Positions 33,916 through 40,715 of a stretch of 40,715 nt of DNA are shown here, piece after piece. The notes under the pieces are model-generated. The model was not told the DNA's origin. It made no database searches and saw only the letters and a list, made by a program, of their open reading frames with translations. A program made the translations under genes and the position numbers. The DNA is from Gemmatimonadota bacterium (lineage in GTDB: Bacteria > Gemmatimonadota > Gemmatimonadetes > Gemmatimonadales > GWC2-71-9), in NCBI GenBank assembly GCA_027294455.1, contig JAPULZ010000148.1, positions 1-40,715 on the forward strand, in the 5' to 3' direction. Positions within the stretch are counted from its first letter, which is position 1; the number at the start of each line of letters is the position of its first letter.

Positions 33916-34506
33916 GTGTCGAAGCTCTGGGCGGTATCGTGGATCACGTCGATCGTAGCGAGCACCGTATTGTCCCAAGCCGCAGAGACCCAGACGCCGT
34001 CCCGGGTGCTCATGCGAACGGACCTGGGTGACATCATCTTGGAAGTCTACCCCGAACGGGCGCCCATCACCGTCGCGAACTTTTTGCGATACGTCGACGA
34101 GGGGCGACTCGACTCAGCGTCGTTCTACCGCGCCGTGACGCTCAACAACCAGCCAAACGACAGCGTGCGGATCCAGGTCATCCAGGGCGGGTTGCGTGGG
34201 CATCGCGACATGGTGCTCCCTCCCATCGAACTTGAAACCACCGACGTCACCGGCATGGCCCATCTCGACGGTACACTCTCGATGGCTCGCGCAGCAGTCG
34301 GAACCGCGAGCTCCGAGTTCTTCATCTGTATCGGCGCCCAACCCGAGCTCGACTACGGCGGCAAGCGCAACGCCGACGGCCAGGGCTTTGCCGCCTTCGG
34401 TCGGGTGGTCGAAGGCATGGAGGTCGTGCGGGCCATTCAGTCCGGTGCCCTGCAGGGGCAAATGTTGCAGGAGCCCGTACGGATCGTTTCGGTATCGAGG
34501 CTCTGA
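33916..34506 (+). CDS. exported cyclophilin-type peptidylprolyl isomerase
   Basis: 196 residues from GTG at 33916, with AGAGG about seven bases upstream. The signal peptide is ~1-27. Cyclophilin landmarks: MRTDLGDIILEVYPERAPITVANFLRYVDEG, ASFYRAV, VIQGG, the core GTLSMARAAVGTASSEFFICIG and AAFGRVVEGMEVVRAIQ. The active-site Arg of the usual FHR is the Arg in FYRAV. Family knowledge: cis-trans isomerisation of X-Pro bonds, assisting folding of exported proteins. It is second in the run of five co-directional genes starting at ~33335. Confidence 0.9.
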   Translation: MSKLWAVSWITSIVASTVLSQAAETQTPSRVLMRTDLGDIILEVYPERAPITVANFLRYVDEGRLDSASFYRAVTLNNQPNDSVRIQVIQGGLRGHRDMVLPPIELETTDVTGMAHLDGTLSMARAAVGTASSEFFICIGAQPELDYGGKRNADGQGFAAFGRVVEGMEVVRAIQSGALQGQMLQEPVRIVSVSRL

Positions 34507-34640
34507 CACCAGCGGCACATTGCTTATCTTGGTGGAACCCCGACCCCACGATCGACGTTTCGCAGTGCGTCTCCCCTACCCGGCTGAGGTTGAAGCCTGG
34601 GTGGAGATCAAGCGCGTCCACTCGTGGCAGGAGACCACCG

Positions 34641-35387
34641 ATGACTCTGAACGAACAGCAGCTCGCCCTGTGCGAGTCCAACTCGACCGACTTCAGCGAC
34701 CTCACGGCACTTTTCCTCAACTGCACCCTCAAACGTTCGCCGGAACTCTCTCACACCCAGGGCCTCATCGACATCTCGCGGGCGATCATGGAGAAGGGCG
34801 GCGTCTCGGTGGAGGTGCTACGCCCCATCGACTACCACATCGCCACCGGCGTCTATCCGGACATGACCGAACAGGGCTGGGAGCAAGACGATTGGCCGCA
34901 GATCTACGAGAAGGTGAAGGCCGCCGAGATCCTGGTGATCGGTTCTTCGATTTGGCTGGGAGAGAAGACGTCGGTGTGCACTCAGGTGATCGAGCGCCTT
35001 TATTCCACTTCCGGCGACCTCAACAAAGCAGGGCAATACGCGTACTATGGGCGCGTGGGGGGATCGCTGATTACCGGCAACGAGGACGGGGCCAAACACT
35101 GCTGCATGAACATCCTCTACTCGCTGCAGCACCTGGGCTACGTGATCCCGCCCCAGGCCGACGCCGGCTGGCTCGGGGAGGCCGGCCCCGGCCCCTCATA
35201 CCTCGACCCGGGGTCCGGCGGACCGGAAAACGACTTCACCAACCGCAACACCACCTTCATGACCTGGAATCTCATGCACATGGCTCGTATGATCAAAGAT
35301 GCCGGAGGGATTCCGGCCCACGGCAACCAGCGGTCCAAATGGGTCGCCGGCTGCCGGCCCGACAATCCCAACCCGGAGCATCGCTAG
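34641..35387 (+). CDS. flavodoxin-fold NAD(P)H-dependent FMN oxidoreductase
   Basis: 248 residues from ATG at 34641, eight bases after AGGAG. The flavodoxin-like fold has ALFLNCTLKRSPELSHTQGLID (FMN phosphate loop), AEILVIGSSIWLGEKTSVCTQVIERL and YYGRVGGSLITGNEDGAKHCCMNILYSLQHLGY. It matches the NADPH-dependent FMN reductase/flavodoxin_2 type. The C-terminus has a Gly/Pro-rich insert (GEAGPGPSYLDPGSGGPEND) near residues 180-200. There is no signal peptide; it is cytosolic. The physiological acceptor is unknown. It is separated from the cyclophilin by 134 bp, so a second promoter is possible. Confidence 0.86.
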   Translation: MTLNEQQLALCESNSTDFSDLTALFLNCTLKRSPELSHTQGLIDISRAIMEKGGVSVEVLRPIDYHIATGVYPDMTEQGWEQDDWPQIYEKVKAAEILVIGSSIWLGEKTSVCTQVIERLYSTSGDLNKAGQYAYYGRVGGSLITGNEDGAKHCCMNILYSLQHLGYVIPPQADAGWLGEAGPGPSYLDPGSGGPENDFTNRNTTFMTWNLMHMARMIKDAGGIPAHGNQRSKWVAGCRPDNPNPEHR

Positions 35388-35427
35388 CCATCGGGGGGAT
35401 GGGACAGCCGAGAAGAAGGAGCATCCG

Positions 35428-35898
35428 ATGGACATCCCAGCACTGACCGAATTCCACCACCAGCTGGCCCGGGGGGCCGGCGTGTGGTCGGGAGAGGAAA
35501 TCATGGCCCCCTCTTCTTGGGCGCCCGAGGGCGCGACGGCCGTCGGGCACACCGTGGCCCGGATGGCGCTGAACGGCTTCGCCCTCATTTCCGACTACCG
35601 ACAGGAGCAGGACGGCGAGATCACCTACGAGGGCCACTCGGTCACGACGTACAATCCCGACGAAGAGTGCTATGTGATGTACTGGTTCGACAGCATGGGC
35701 TCGCCCGCCAACGTGTTCCTCGGCCACCTGGAAGGCGACAAGCTCGTGATGGTCGGCGTGGGGCCGGACGACAGTCAGATGCGCAACACGAGTGACTACA
35801 GCGAGGAGAGCGTGATGACGTTCAAATCCGAGGTGTCGTCCGACGGCAACGAATGGAAGACGCTCCTCGAGGGCCGGTACGTCAAGGCCAAGACATGA
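35428..35898 (+). CDS. DUF1579-family protein
   Basis: 156 residues from ATG at 35428 with AAGGAG seven bases upstream. The sequence follows DUF1579 as I remember it: FHHQLARGAGVWSGEEIM, a beta-rich middle (GFALISDYRQEQDGEITYEGHSVTTYNPDEECYVMYWFDSMGSP) and a C-terminal MTFKSEVSSDGNEWKTLLEGRYVK. The fold is probably a calycin-like small barrel that binds a hydrophobic ligand; the biochemical role is unknown. The stop overlaps the start of the decarboxylase gene by four bases (ATGA), so the two are translated together, which suggests they work in one pathway. Confidence 0.82.
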   Translation: MDIPALTEFHHQLARGAGVWSGEEIMAPSSWAPEGATAVGHTVARMALNGFALISDYRQEQDGEITYEGHSVTTYNPDEECYVMYWFDSMGSPANVFLGHLEGDKLVMVGVGPDDSQMRNTSDYSEESVMTFKSEVSSDGNEWKTLLEGRYVKAKT

Positions 35899-37337
35899 CC
35901 GCTCCCGAGGACCACTCCTTCGATTTGCTGCCCGACGACTTTCGCCGACTCGGCTACAAGGTCATCGATCTGATGGTCGACGCCCTCGAGGCCGAGCGAA
36001 ACGAGCCCGTACTCCGCCAGATCTCCGGTGCCCACATGCGCGCGATGGTGGACGAGCCGCTTCCCGTCGCGGAGACTCCCGCCGACGACGTCATCGCGAC
36101 GTGGCAAACGGCCGTGGCACCGTTCGCCCGCCGCAACGGACATCCGCGATTCTTCGGATACGTCTGCACCAGCGCCGACCCGCTGGGCATGCTCGCCGAT
36201 GCGATGGCGTCCGCCATCAATCAGCCGGTCACGGCCTGGCGATCCGCACCATCCGCCACGGCAATCGAGCGGCTCGTCGTACGCTGGCTCGACGAGCTTG
36301 TGGGTTTCGGCGGCAAAGGCAATGGCTTACTCGTGAGCGGGGGATCCGCCGCCAACTTCCACGGCCTCGCCTGTGCCGTCACCATGGCCGAGCAACGCGC
36401 CGGCCTCCCGCCGGGATCCCGCCATCGGTTGACGGCGTACATCTCCCAAGAAGGACACATGTCGATGTACAAGGCCCTGCAGCTCCTCGGCCTGTCACCG
36501 GATCACGTCCGGGTGATCGGGGTCGACGAGCAACGACGCATGCCGCTCGACAAGCTGCAACGCATTCTCGAGGAAGATCGCGGCAGCGAGCTCGTGCCCG
36601 CCGTCGTGTGTGCGTCGGCCGGAACTGCCAACACCGGCGCGATCGATCCGCTGCTCGGCGTGTCCGACGCGTGCAAGGACCACGATGTGTGGCTCCACAT
36701 CGACGGAAGCTACGGCGCGCCGGCCGCGATCACCGAAGAGTACGAGTGGATGGCCAAGGCCTTTGCCCACGCCGATTCCTTGTCGCTCGACCCGCACAAA
36801 TGGCTCTTCGCCTCGGCGGACGCCGGCTGTGTTCTCGTGCGAGACGACGAGGCAGCCCGGCGCACCTTCACCTTGCACAGCGACTACACCGCCGTCACCC
36901 AAACGGACCCCGTGGAGCGCTATGCGTTCTTCGACCACGGCCTCGAGATGTCCCGGCGCTTCCGCGGCCTCAAGGTGTGGACGATCTTGAAGGCGCGGGG
37001 CGTCGATCGCATTCGCGCCGCAATTCAGCACAACATCGCGTTGCGTAAACACCTCGACGCCCGCATTCGCGAGGAACAACGACTCCAGGCGCTGGGATCG
37101 GAACTCAGCATCACCTGTTTCCGCTACGTGCCGCGGGGCGAGACGTCGGAAGATCGGCTCAACGCGATCAACAGGACGATCCTCGAGACACTGATCGCGG
37201 AGGGCCGATGCTACATGTCGCCGACGGTGTTGGACGGCAAGTACGCCCTGCGCGCCTGCATCGTGAATTTCCGCACGCAGCAATCAGACGTCGATTTCCT
37301 CGCCGATGAGGTCATGCGCCTGGGAACCGCGCTGTAG
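35895..37337 (+). CDS. group II PLP-dependent amino-acid decarboxylase
   Basis: 480 residues from ATG at 35895 in an ATGA overlap. The PLP-binding features are complete: SGGSAANFHGLACAV (phosphate loop), HIDGSYGAPAAI (Asp270 to the pyridine nitrogen) and SLSLDPHKWLF with the Schiff-base Lys302. The C-terminal lobe reads MSRRFRGLKVWTILKARG. This is the aromatic-amino-acid/histidine/glutamate-type decarboxylase family. Substrate is not readable; aromatic L-amino-acid decarboxylases are the closest by memory. The DUF1579 partner is translated just before it. A perfect palindrome follows its stop at once. Confidence 0.92.
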   Translation: MTAPEDHSFDLLPDDFRRLGYKVIDLMVDALEAERNEPVLRQISGAHMRAMVDEPLPVAETPADDVIATWQTAVAPFARRNGHPRFFGYVCTSADPLGMLADAMASAINQPVTAWRSAPSATAIERLVVRWLDELVGFGGKGNGLLVSGGSAANFHGLACAVTMAEQRAGLPPGSRHRLTAYISQEGHMSMYKALQLLGLSPDHVRVIGVDEQRRMPLDKLQRILEEDRGSELVPAVVCASAGTANTGAIDPLLGVSDACKDHDVWLHIDGSYGAPAAITEEYEWMAKAFAHADSLSLDPHKWLFASADAGCVLVRDDEAARRTFTLHSDYTAVTQTDPVERYAFFDHGLEMSRRFRGLKVWTILKARGVDRIRAAIQHNIALRKHLDARIREEQRLQALGSELSITCFRYVPRGETSEDRLNAINRTILETLIAEGRCYMSPTVLDGKYALRACIVNFRTQQSDVDFLADEVMRLGTAL

Positions 37338-37361
37338 GGGCGAGGCATGCCTCGCTCGTAC
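37334..37361. repeat. palindrome directly after the decarboxylase stop
   Basis: GCGAGGCATGCCTCGC (37340-37355) is a perfect 16-base palindrome, flanked by GTAGGG and TCGTAC that pair partly. It overlaps the decarboxylase TAG. It looks like a REP-like element or a terminator stem without a T-run; comparison with other loci of the genome would show whether it is dispersed. Confidence 0.55.
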
Positions 37362-37944
37362 AATGAGGTCGTAGCCATAGCCTACAAACAACAGGAACAC
37401 CCCCGTCCGCACCGACAATGGCACCCACCTTGCATCTCCCACATTCTGGAAGGGGTGGCCTGCCGGATCGCTGTTCCCGCCACGGCGTCTCGCTCCGATG
37501 TCAACGGGCCACGCCGGCACCACCCCTTTCACTATCGCATCGCCCGGGATGGCGTGGAGACACCACCTGTTTCGGCAATGCATCACCGACGTCGAAGTCG
37601 TGCGTGAGATATCGGCGTGGCGGGGGCACCCCGATGAGCGCGGCACGGTCATCCGACAACCGACAACATCGGCGCAACGATCCAGGCATGGCGGTTGAAG
37701 CCCTCATCTACGGAACCGTCTCCCACGTGAAAGGCGGGGCGGATCTCCGCGCCCGACCCTCCAACCCTTCCGGCGGCGCAACGACCGCCAAGCGCCAGGC
37801 GAAGCCTCGCCGGAGAAAGCCCCGCCTGTAGAGCAGGACCCCGCCCCCATGTTGCGCCGCCCGGCTTCGGTGTAGCTTGGCCCAGCATCACGACCCGGCG
37901 ATCTCCCCATGGGCGACACGCTGGCATCAACCAAAGACGATCAC
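37362..37944. other. intergenic region rich in hairpins, no confident gene
   Basis: About 580 bp. I see GCGGA-TC-TCCGC (37739-37750) and GGCGA-AGCC-TCGCC (about 37798-37811), with GTAG-CCATAG-CCTAC near 37372. Several short open frames exist on both strands (for example 37347-37607, 37418-37831 plus, 37284-37652 minus) but have no ribosome sites, no motifs and overlap one another. The promoter of the epimerase should lie at its right end. Confidence 0.45.
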
Positions 37945-39093
37945 ATGAACCCAACGAGACGCGATTTTCTCAAGACGTCGGCCGCGGCTGGTGGAGCCCT
38001 GGGGTTGGGCCTCGCCGCAGCCCCCTTCCGGCCGGCGCGGGGCCAGGCCCAGGCGGGCCCACGCTCGGCGGGCCAGGCGGCACCCATGCGGATCCTCATC
38101 CTGGGCGGGACCAGCTTTCTGGGGCCCCATCAGATTCGCTACGCCTTGGAGCGGGGGCACTCGATCACGACGTTTACCCGGGGCCAGACCACTCCCCGGA
38201 TGTTTCCCGAGGTGTTCGATCGGGTGGAGCAACTCGTGGGCGATCGGGAAAATGACCTCCGTGCCCTGGAAGGCCGGACCTGGGACGCGGTCATCGACAA
38301 CTCGGGCCAACGGGTGGAGTGGGCGCGAGATTCCGCCCAGCTCCTCGAGAACGCGACCGAGAGCTATCTCTTCGTGTCATCCACCGGTGTGTATCTCCCC
38401 TACCTTACCACCGACCTCGAGGAAACCACCCAGCCCCTGCTCGCCGACGATCCACCCCGGGACCAGCCCTCCTACGGCGTGATGAAGGCCTTGTCGGAGA
38501 TCGAGGTGGAGAAGGCGTACGGTGAGCGCGCGCTGGTCATTCGACCCCAATACATCGTTGGTCCGGGAGACCGGTCGGACCGGTTTCCGTACTGGCCCAT
38601 GCGCATGGAGCGCGGGGGGGAAATCCTCGTTCCCGGCAAGAAGGACGATCAGGTCATGCTGATCGACGTCCGGGACCTCACCGAGTGGATGATTCACCTC
38701 CTGGAGAATCGCGTCACCGGCGTGTACAACGCGGCAGGTCCGGCGTCGCGCCTCTCCATGGCCGAGTTCGTATACGGGGTGCGGGCGTGCTTCTCGACGA
38801 GCCTGTCGTTCACGTGGATCGAGGACTACGAGTTCCTCATGGAGCACCGTTTGCGCTATGCCATCCCGTGGGTGATGCCCGTGGAGAATGCCCTGGGCCA
38901 AGCCCAGATCAACATCGACAAGGCGCTGGCGGCCGGATTGACCTTTCGGCCCTTGGCAACCACCACCACGGACGTCTTCGACTGGTGGTACTCGGACGCC
39001 GTGGACGAAGAGCACCGGCAAAATCCCCGCTTCGTGTTGACCCCCGAGAGGGACGCCGAGATCCTCGCTGCCTGGAAGGCGCGGGCACCCTAG
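37945..39093 (+). CDS. Tat-exported NAD-dependent epimerase/dehydratase (SDR)
   Basis: 382 residues from ATG at 37945; the ATG at 37909 would place 12 residues before the Tat signal. The twin-arginine signal is TRRDFLKTSAAAGGALGLGLAAAP (too long for a single view: RRDFLK is residues 4-9). The NAD loop is ILILGGTSFLGPHQ, then ENATESYLFVSSTGVY and the catalytic YGVMK (Y-x3-K), with an extended-SDR C-terminus. Enzymes of this kind act on nucleotide sugars or related substrates. Tat export suggests folding with bound NAD before leaving the cytoplasm. It is monocistronic. Confidence 0.86.
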   Translation: MNPTRRDFLKTSAAAGGALGLGLAAAPFRPARGQAQAGPRSAGQAAPMRILILGGTSFLGPHQIRYALERGHSITTFTRGQTTPRMFPEVFDRVEQLVGDRENDLRALEGRTWDAVIDNSGQRVEWARDSAQLLENATESYLFVSSTGVYLPYLTTDLEETTQPLLADDPPRDQPSYGVMKALSEIEVEKAYGERALVIRPQYIVGPGDRSDRFPYWPMRMERGGEILVPGKKDDQVMLIDVRDLTEWMIHLLENRVTGVYNAAGPASRLSMAEFVYGVRACFSTSLSFTWIEDYEFLMEHRLRYAIPWVMPVENALGQAQINIDKALAAGLTFRPLATTTTDVFDWWYSDAVDEEHRQNPRFVLTPERDAEILAAWKARAP

Positions 39094-39257
39094 ACACGTC
39101 TTGGACGCGCTGGCCCGAGAGTTGCTAGGGGGTTCCTACGAGGGCTGGCGCCGCAGGCCATCCTACCCCGTGGATGCCACCAAACGCTCCTTGGCGGGCG
39201 TCCGATCCGCGGTTTGCGCATGTAGCGACAGAACGACGACCGAAGGACAGGGACACG

Positions 39258-39383
39258 ATGAGTAAGACGACCGGAGCCATTGGGTTTTTGATGCTGTGCC
39301 TCGCCGGCTACTGGACAATGGCCAAGCCTCGGCGCGGCTCCAGCACCACCACCATGGACAGCCCCCCCTACTCGATGCTGTAG
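39258..39383 (+). CDS. 41-residue single-helix membrane peptide
   Basis: ATG at 39258 is preceded by GAAGGACAGGG, a good ribosome site. The peptide has one hydrophobic segment (GAIGFLMLCLAGYWTMA, ~6-22), a basic patch (KPRRG) and a polar Ser/Thr/Pro tail. The basic residues after the helix suggest an N-out, C-in orientation. No family is recognised. Short length makes chance possible, but the start site argues for translation. Confidence 0.45.
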   Translation: MSKTTGAIGFLMLCLAGYWTMAKPRRGSSTTTMDSPPYSML

Positions 39384-39390
39384 CATCCCG

Positions 39391-39417
39391 GGCTGGGGCG
39401 GGTGGAATCGAACCACC
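39391..39417 (-). other. isolated tRNA-like T-arm and 3' acceptor piece
   Basis: On the minus strand, GGTGG-TTCGATT-CCACC (39417-39401) is a perfect five-pair T-stem with a canonical TTCRANN loop, followed by CGCCCCAGCC (39400-39391), which looks like an acceptor 3' strand. No matching 5' acceptor strand (TGGGGCG), D-arm or anticodon arm is found on the upstream side, so it is not a complete tRNA. It may be a remnant left by integration or gene loss. Confidence 0.4.
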
Positions 39418-39680
39418 AACCTCCCAGTGCAATATGGAGCAGGAAACGGACGAACCGTCCGATTGGGGGGAAGAAACCGGATGACCGGCTCCCAGATTGG
39501 GCGGTTTCTGTCTGCCATCTGGCGACGATATGGCGATCCAGTTCGGCGGTTAGATGGTCGCCGTCCCTACGTGGCCGGATCGATCTTCGGTAGCGGGAGC
39601 GCAGCGGCAGCCACAGAATGACCGTGCGGGGTTAGGCGAGTCGGCAAAAGCGTAGTCAACACTTCTGTAGGCATTTTGCC
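39418..39680. other. intergenic region without a recognisable gene
   Basis: Short open frames in several phases (for example 39427-39621) have no motifs or ribosome sites. The permease gene ends at its right edge. I see nothing else in it. Confidence 0.4.
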
Positions 39681-40715
39681 TCACTCATACCGCAACGCCT
39701 CCATCGGATCCACCCTCGTCGCACGGAGCGCCGGCAGGAATATCGCGAGCAGGCCTGTTACTGACAGGATGACCGCGATGATTGCGAAAATGCTCCCGTC
39801 CCACGGCTCCACCTGGTAGAAGATGTCGGCCATTGGTACTGACAGGGCGCCCGCAAGAACGAGCCCTGCCGACAGCCCGACGATGATTTGCTTGAGACCC
39901 TGTTTCAACACGAGGAGCACCACGTCGCCGCCCGCGGCACCCAACGCCATGCGCACGCCCCATTCCCTCGTCTTCTGGCTCACTGTGAATGCCATCACTC
40001 CATAGAGACCGATCGATGCCAGGAAGAGTGCTGCGAGGCCAAAGAAGAGAAACAGCTTCCCAAAGACGTCGAAGACCAATGTGCCTCGCGCGATGAGCCG
40101 GTCGACCCGGTCGACGTCCATGAGTGCGAGCGTGGGATCCAAGGATTCGATTGCGTCTCGGATCTGGGAGGTCAGCGCGACGGGATCCCCCACGGCCCTC
40201 ACCATTACCTGCATCGAGACGTGTGCGTTCTGCGCGAGCGGCAGATAGATGCCGGGACCGTTGCCGTCTTCTTCCTCGATCCCTCCGGCAAAGAGATCCG
40301 GTACGACTCCTACGATGGTCGTCGGCGGTTGATCTGGGGCGTTGCGACCGATGCGTATCGTCCGCCCGACTGGTCGTTGGTCGGGAAAAAAGCGGTGAGC
40401 GAAACTCTCGTTGATGAGGACTACCGGCTCGGTTCCGATCCGGTCTTGGTCCCGGAACCCTCGGCCTTCGATGATGGGGGCATCGAGCACGTTCAAGAAG
40501 GACGGGGTGACACTCATGCCCCCGACTCGCGGAAGCTCGGCGCCGACCGGTTGATTGCCAACTAGGACGGGCCAACGGAACCCACCAGTCGCCGGGATGT
40601 CTGACATCATTGCGACCGCGGCTACGCCAGGGAGGTTCTGGATTCTCCTCTCCAGCTCCCTGAAAAATTGCACTCGTGATTCAGGGGTCCTGTAGACCTG
40701 CCGCGGCAACTCGAC
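39681..40715 (-). CDS. C-terminal part of an ADOP/MacB-like ABC permease, cut by the window edge
   Basis: At least 344 codons; the frame continues off the edge. The first ~210 residues are the periplasmic MacB-PCD-like part (VTPSFLNVLDAPIIEGRGF, VVLINESFAHRFFPDQRPVGRTIRIG, TTIVGVVPDLFAGG, MVRAVGDPVAL). Then an FtsX-type permease domain with four membrane helices: FLFFGLAALFLASIGLYGVMAF, the conserved TREWGVRMALGA, VGLSAGLVLAGALSV, AIIAVILSVTGLLAIFLPAL and the closing ATRVDPMEALRYE. ADOP permeases lack their own ATPase. The decayed ADOP start at 30450 belongs to the same family, so at least one further copy lies about 9 kb away. Confidence 0.92.
   Translation of the reverse strand, partial: VELPRQVYRTPESRVQFFRELERRIQNLPGVAAVAMMSDIPATGGFRWPVLVGNQPVGAELPRVGGMSVTPSFLNVLDAPIIEGRGFRDQDRIGTEPVVLINESFAHRFFPDQRPVGRTIRIGRNAPDQPPTTIVGVVPDLFAGGIEEEDGNGPGIYLPLAQNAHVSMQVMVRAVGDPVALTSQIRDAIESLDPTLALMDVDRVDRLIARGTLVFDVFGKLFLFFGLAALFLASIGLYGVMAFTVSQKTREWGVRMALGAAGGDVVLLVLKQGLKQIIVGLSAGLVLAGALSVPMADIFYQVEPWDGSIFAIIAVILSVTGLLAIFLPALRATRVDPMEALRYE

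Noticed and set aside
37347..37954. Several short ORFs in the gene-free stretch, considered as a transposase remnant
   Set aside because: No transposase motif such as a HUH or catalytic Tyr pattern could be read in any frame.
39391..39480. A complete tRNA gene on the minus strand
   Set aside because: Only the T-arm and 3' strand are present; the 5' acceptor, D-arm and anticodon arm are missing.

Overview
The window is 40.7 kb of GC-rich, densely coded bacterial chromosome. I see no phage, conjugation or CRISPR module. The gene content suggests an environmental Gram-negative bacterium of the Gemmatimonadota/Acidobacteriota type: many secreted beta-propellers with signal peptides, a ~1000-residue Asp-box (sortilin/VPS10-like) secreted protein, PadR regulators coupled to ADOP/MacB-like permeases, 6-bladed beta-propeller lipoproteins and a Tat-exported epimerase. 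This placement rests on gene families only; there is no rRNA or other marker gene.

Layout. 1-4.7 kb: secreted propeller proteins, including a translationally coupled LVIVD-propeller/duplicated-domain pair. 4.8-11.1 kb: a cyclic-di-GMP cluster with a membrane diguanylate cyclase (GGEEF, no I-site), a PAS-PAS-PAS-GGDEF-EAL protein with all key motifs, and a degenerate GGDEF protein (GGLGF), with a cupin and a small basic protein between them. 11.3-13.8 kb: an unrecognised Cys-rich protein divergent from a 76-residue secreted Cys-rich peptide gene and a 6-bladed beta-propeller lipoprotein gene. 13.8-17.4 kb: an ECF sigma factor, a zinc-finger anti-sigma/thioredoxin fusion and an AraC-type regulator in one tightly coupled operon. 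17.6-21.2 kb: an MFS transporter, a lipoprotein/methyltransferase pair and a NirK-like copper protein. 21.2-25.2 kb: the Asp-box protein and an FkbM methyltransferase. 25.3-27.6 kb: a VapBC module with a readable promoter and operator, then the ComM/YifB ATPase. 27.7-30.1 kb: a lipoprotein, a membrane protein and a TonB-C-like protein. 30.0-31.0 kb: a PadR regulator with an operator array, then two decayed genes meeting head to head (an ADOP permease start and a copper-monooxygenase-like fragment). 31.1-37.3 kb: a beta-lactamase-family hydrolase, a small outer-membrane barrel with a strong terminator, and a run of five co-directional genes ending in a PLP decarboxylase. 37.3-39.7 kb: hairpin-rich intergenic DNA, a Tat-exported epimerase, a tiny membrane peptide and an isolated tRNA T-arm-like piece. 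39.7 kb to the end: the C-terminal part of an ADOP/MacB-like permease.

The strongest candidates for something undescribed are the Cys-rich peptide/beta-propeller lipoprotein pair with its divergent Cys-rich neighbour, and the sigma/anti-sigma-thioredoxin operon next to it, converging on it with a 73-bp overlap. The clearest regulatory signals are the vapBC promoter, with two nested inverted repeats and an apparently leaderless start, and the PadR operator array. All calls are by eye from sequence and remembered family features; no database search was run.
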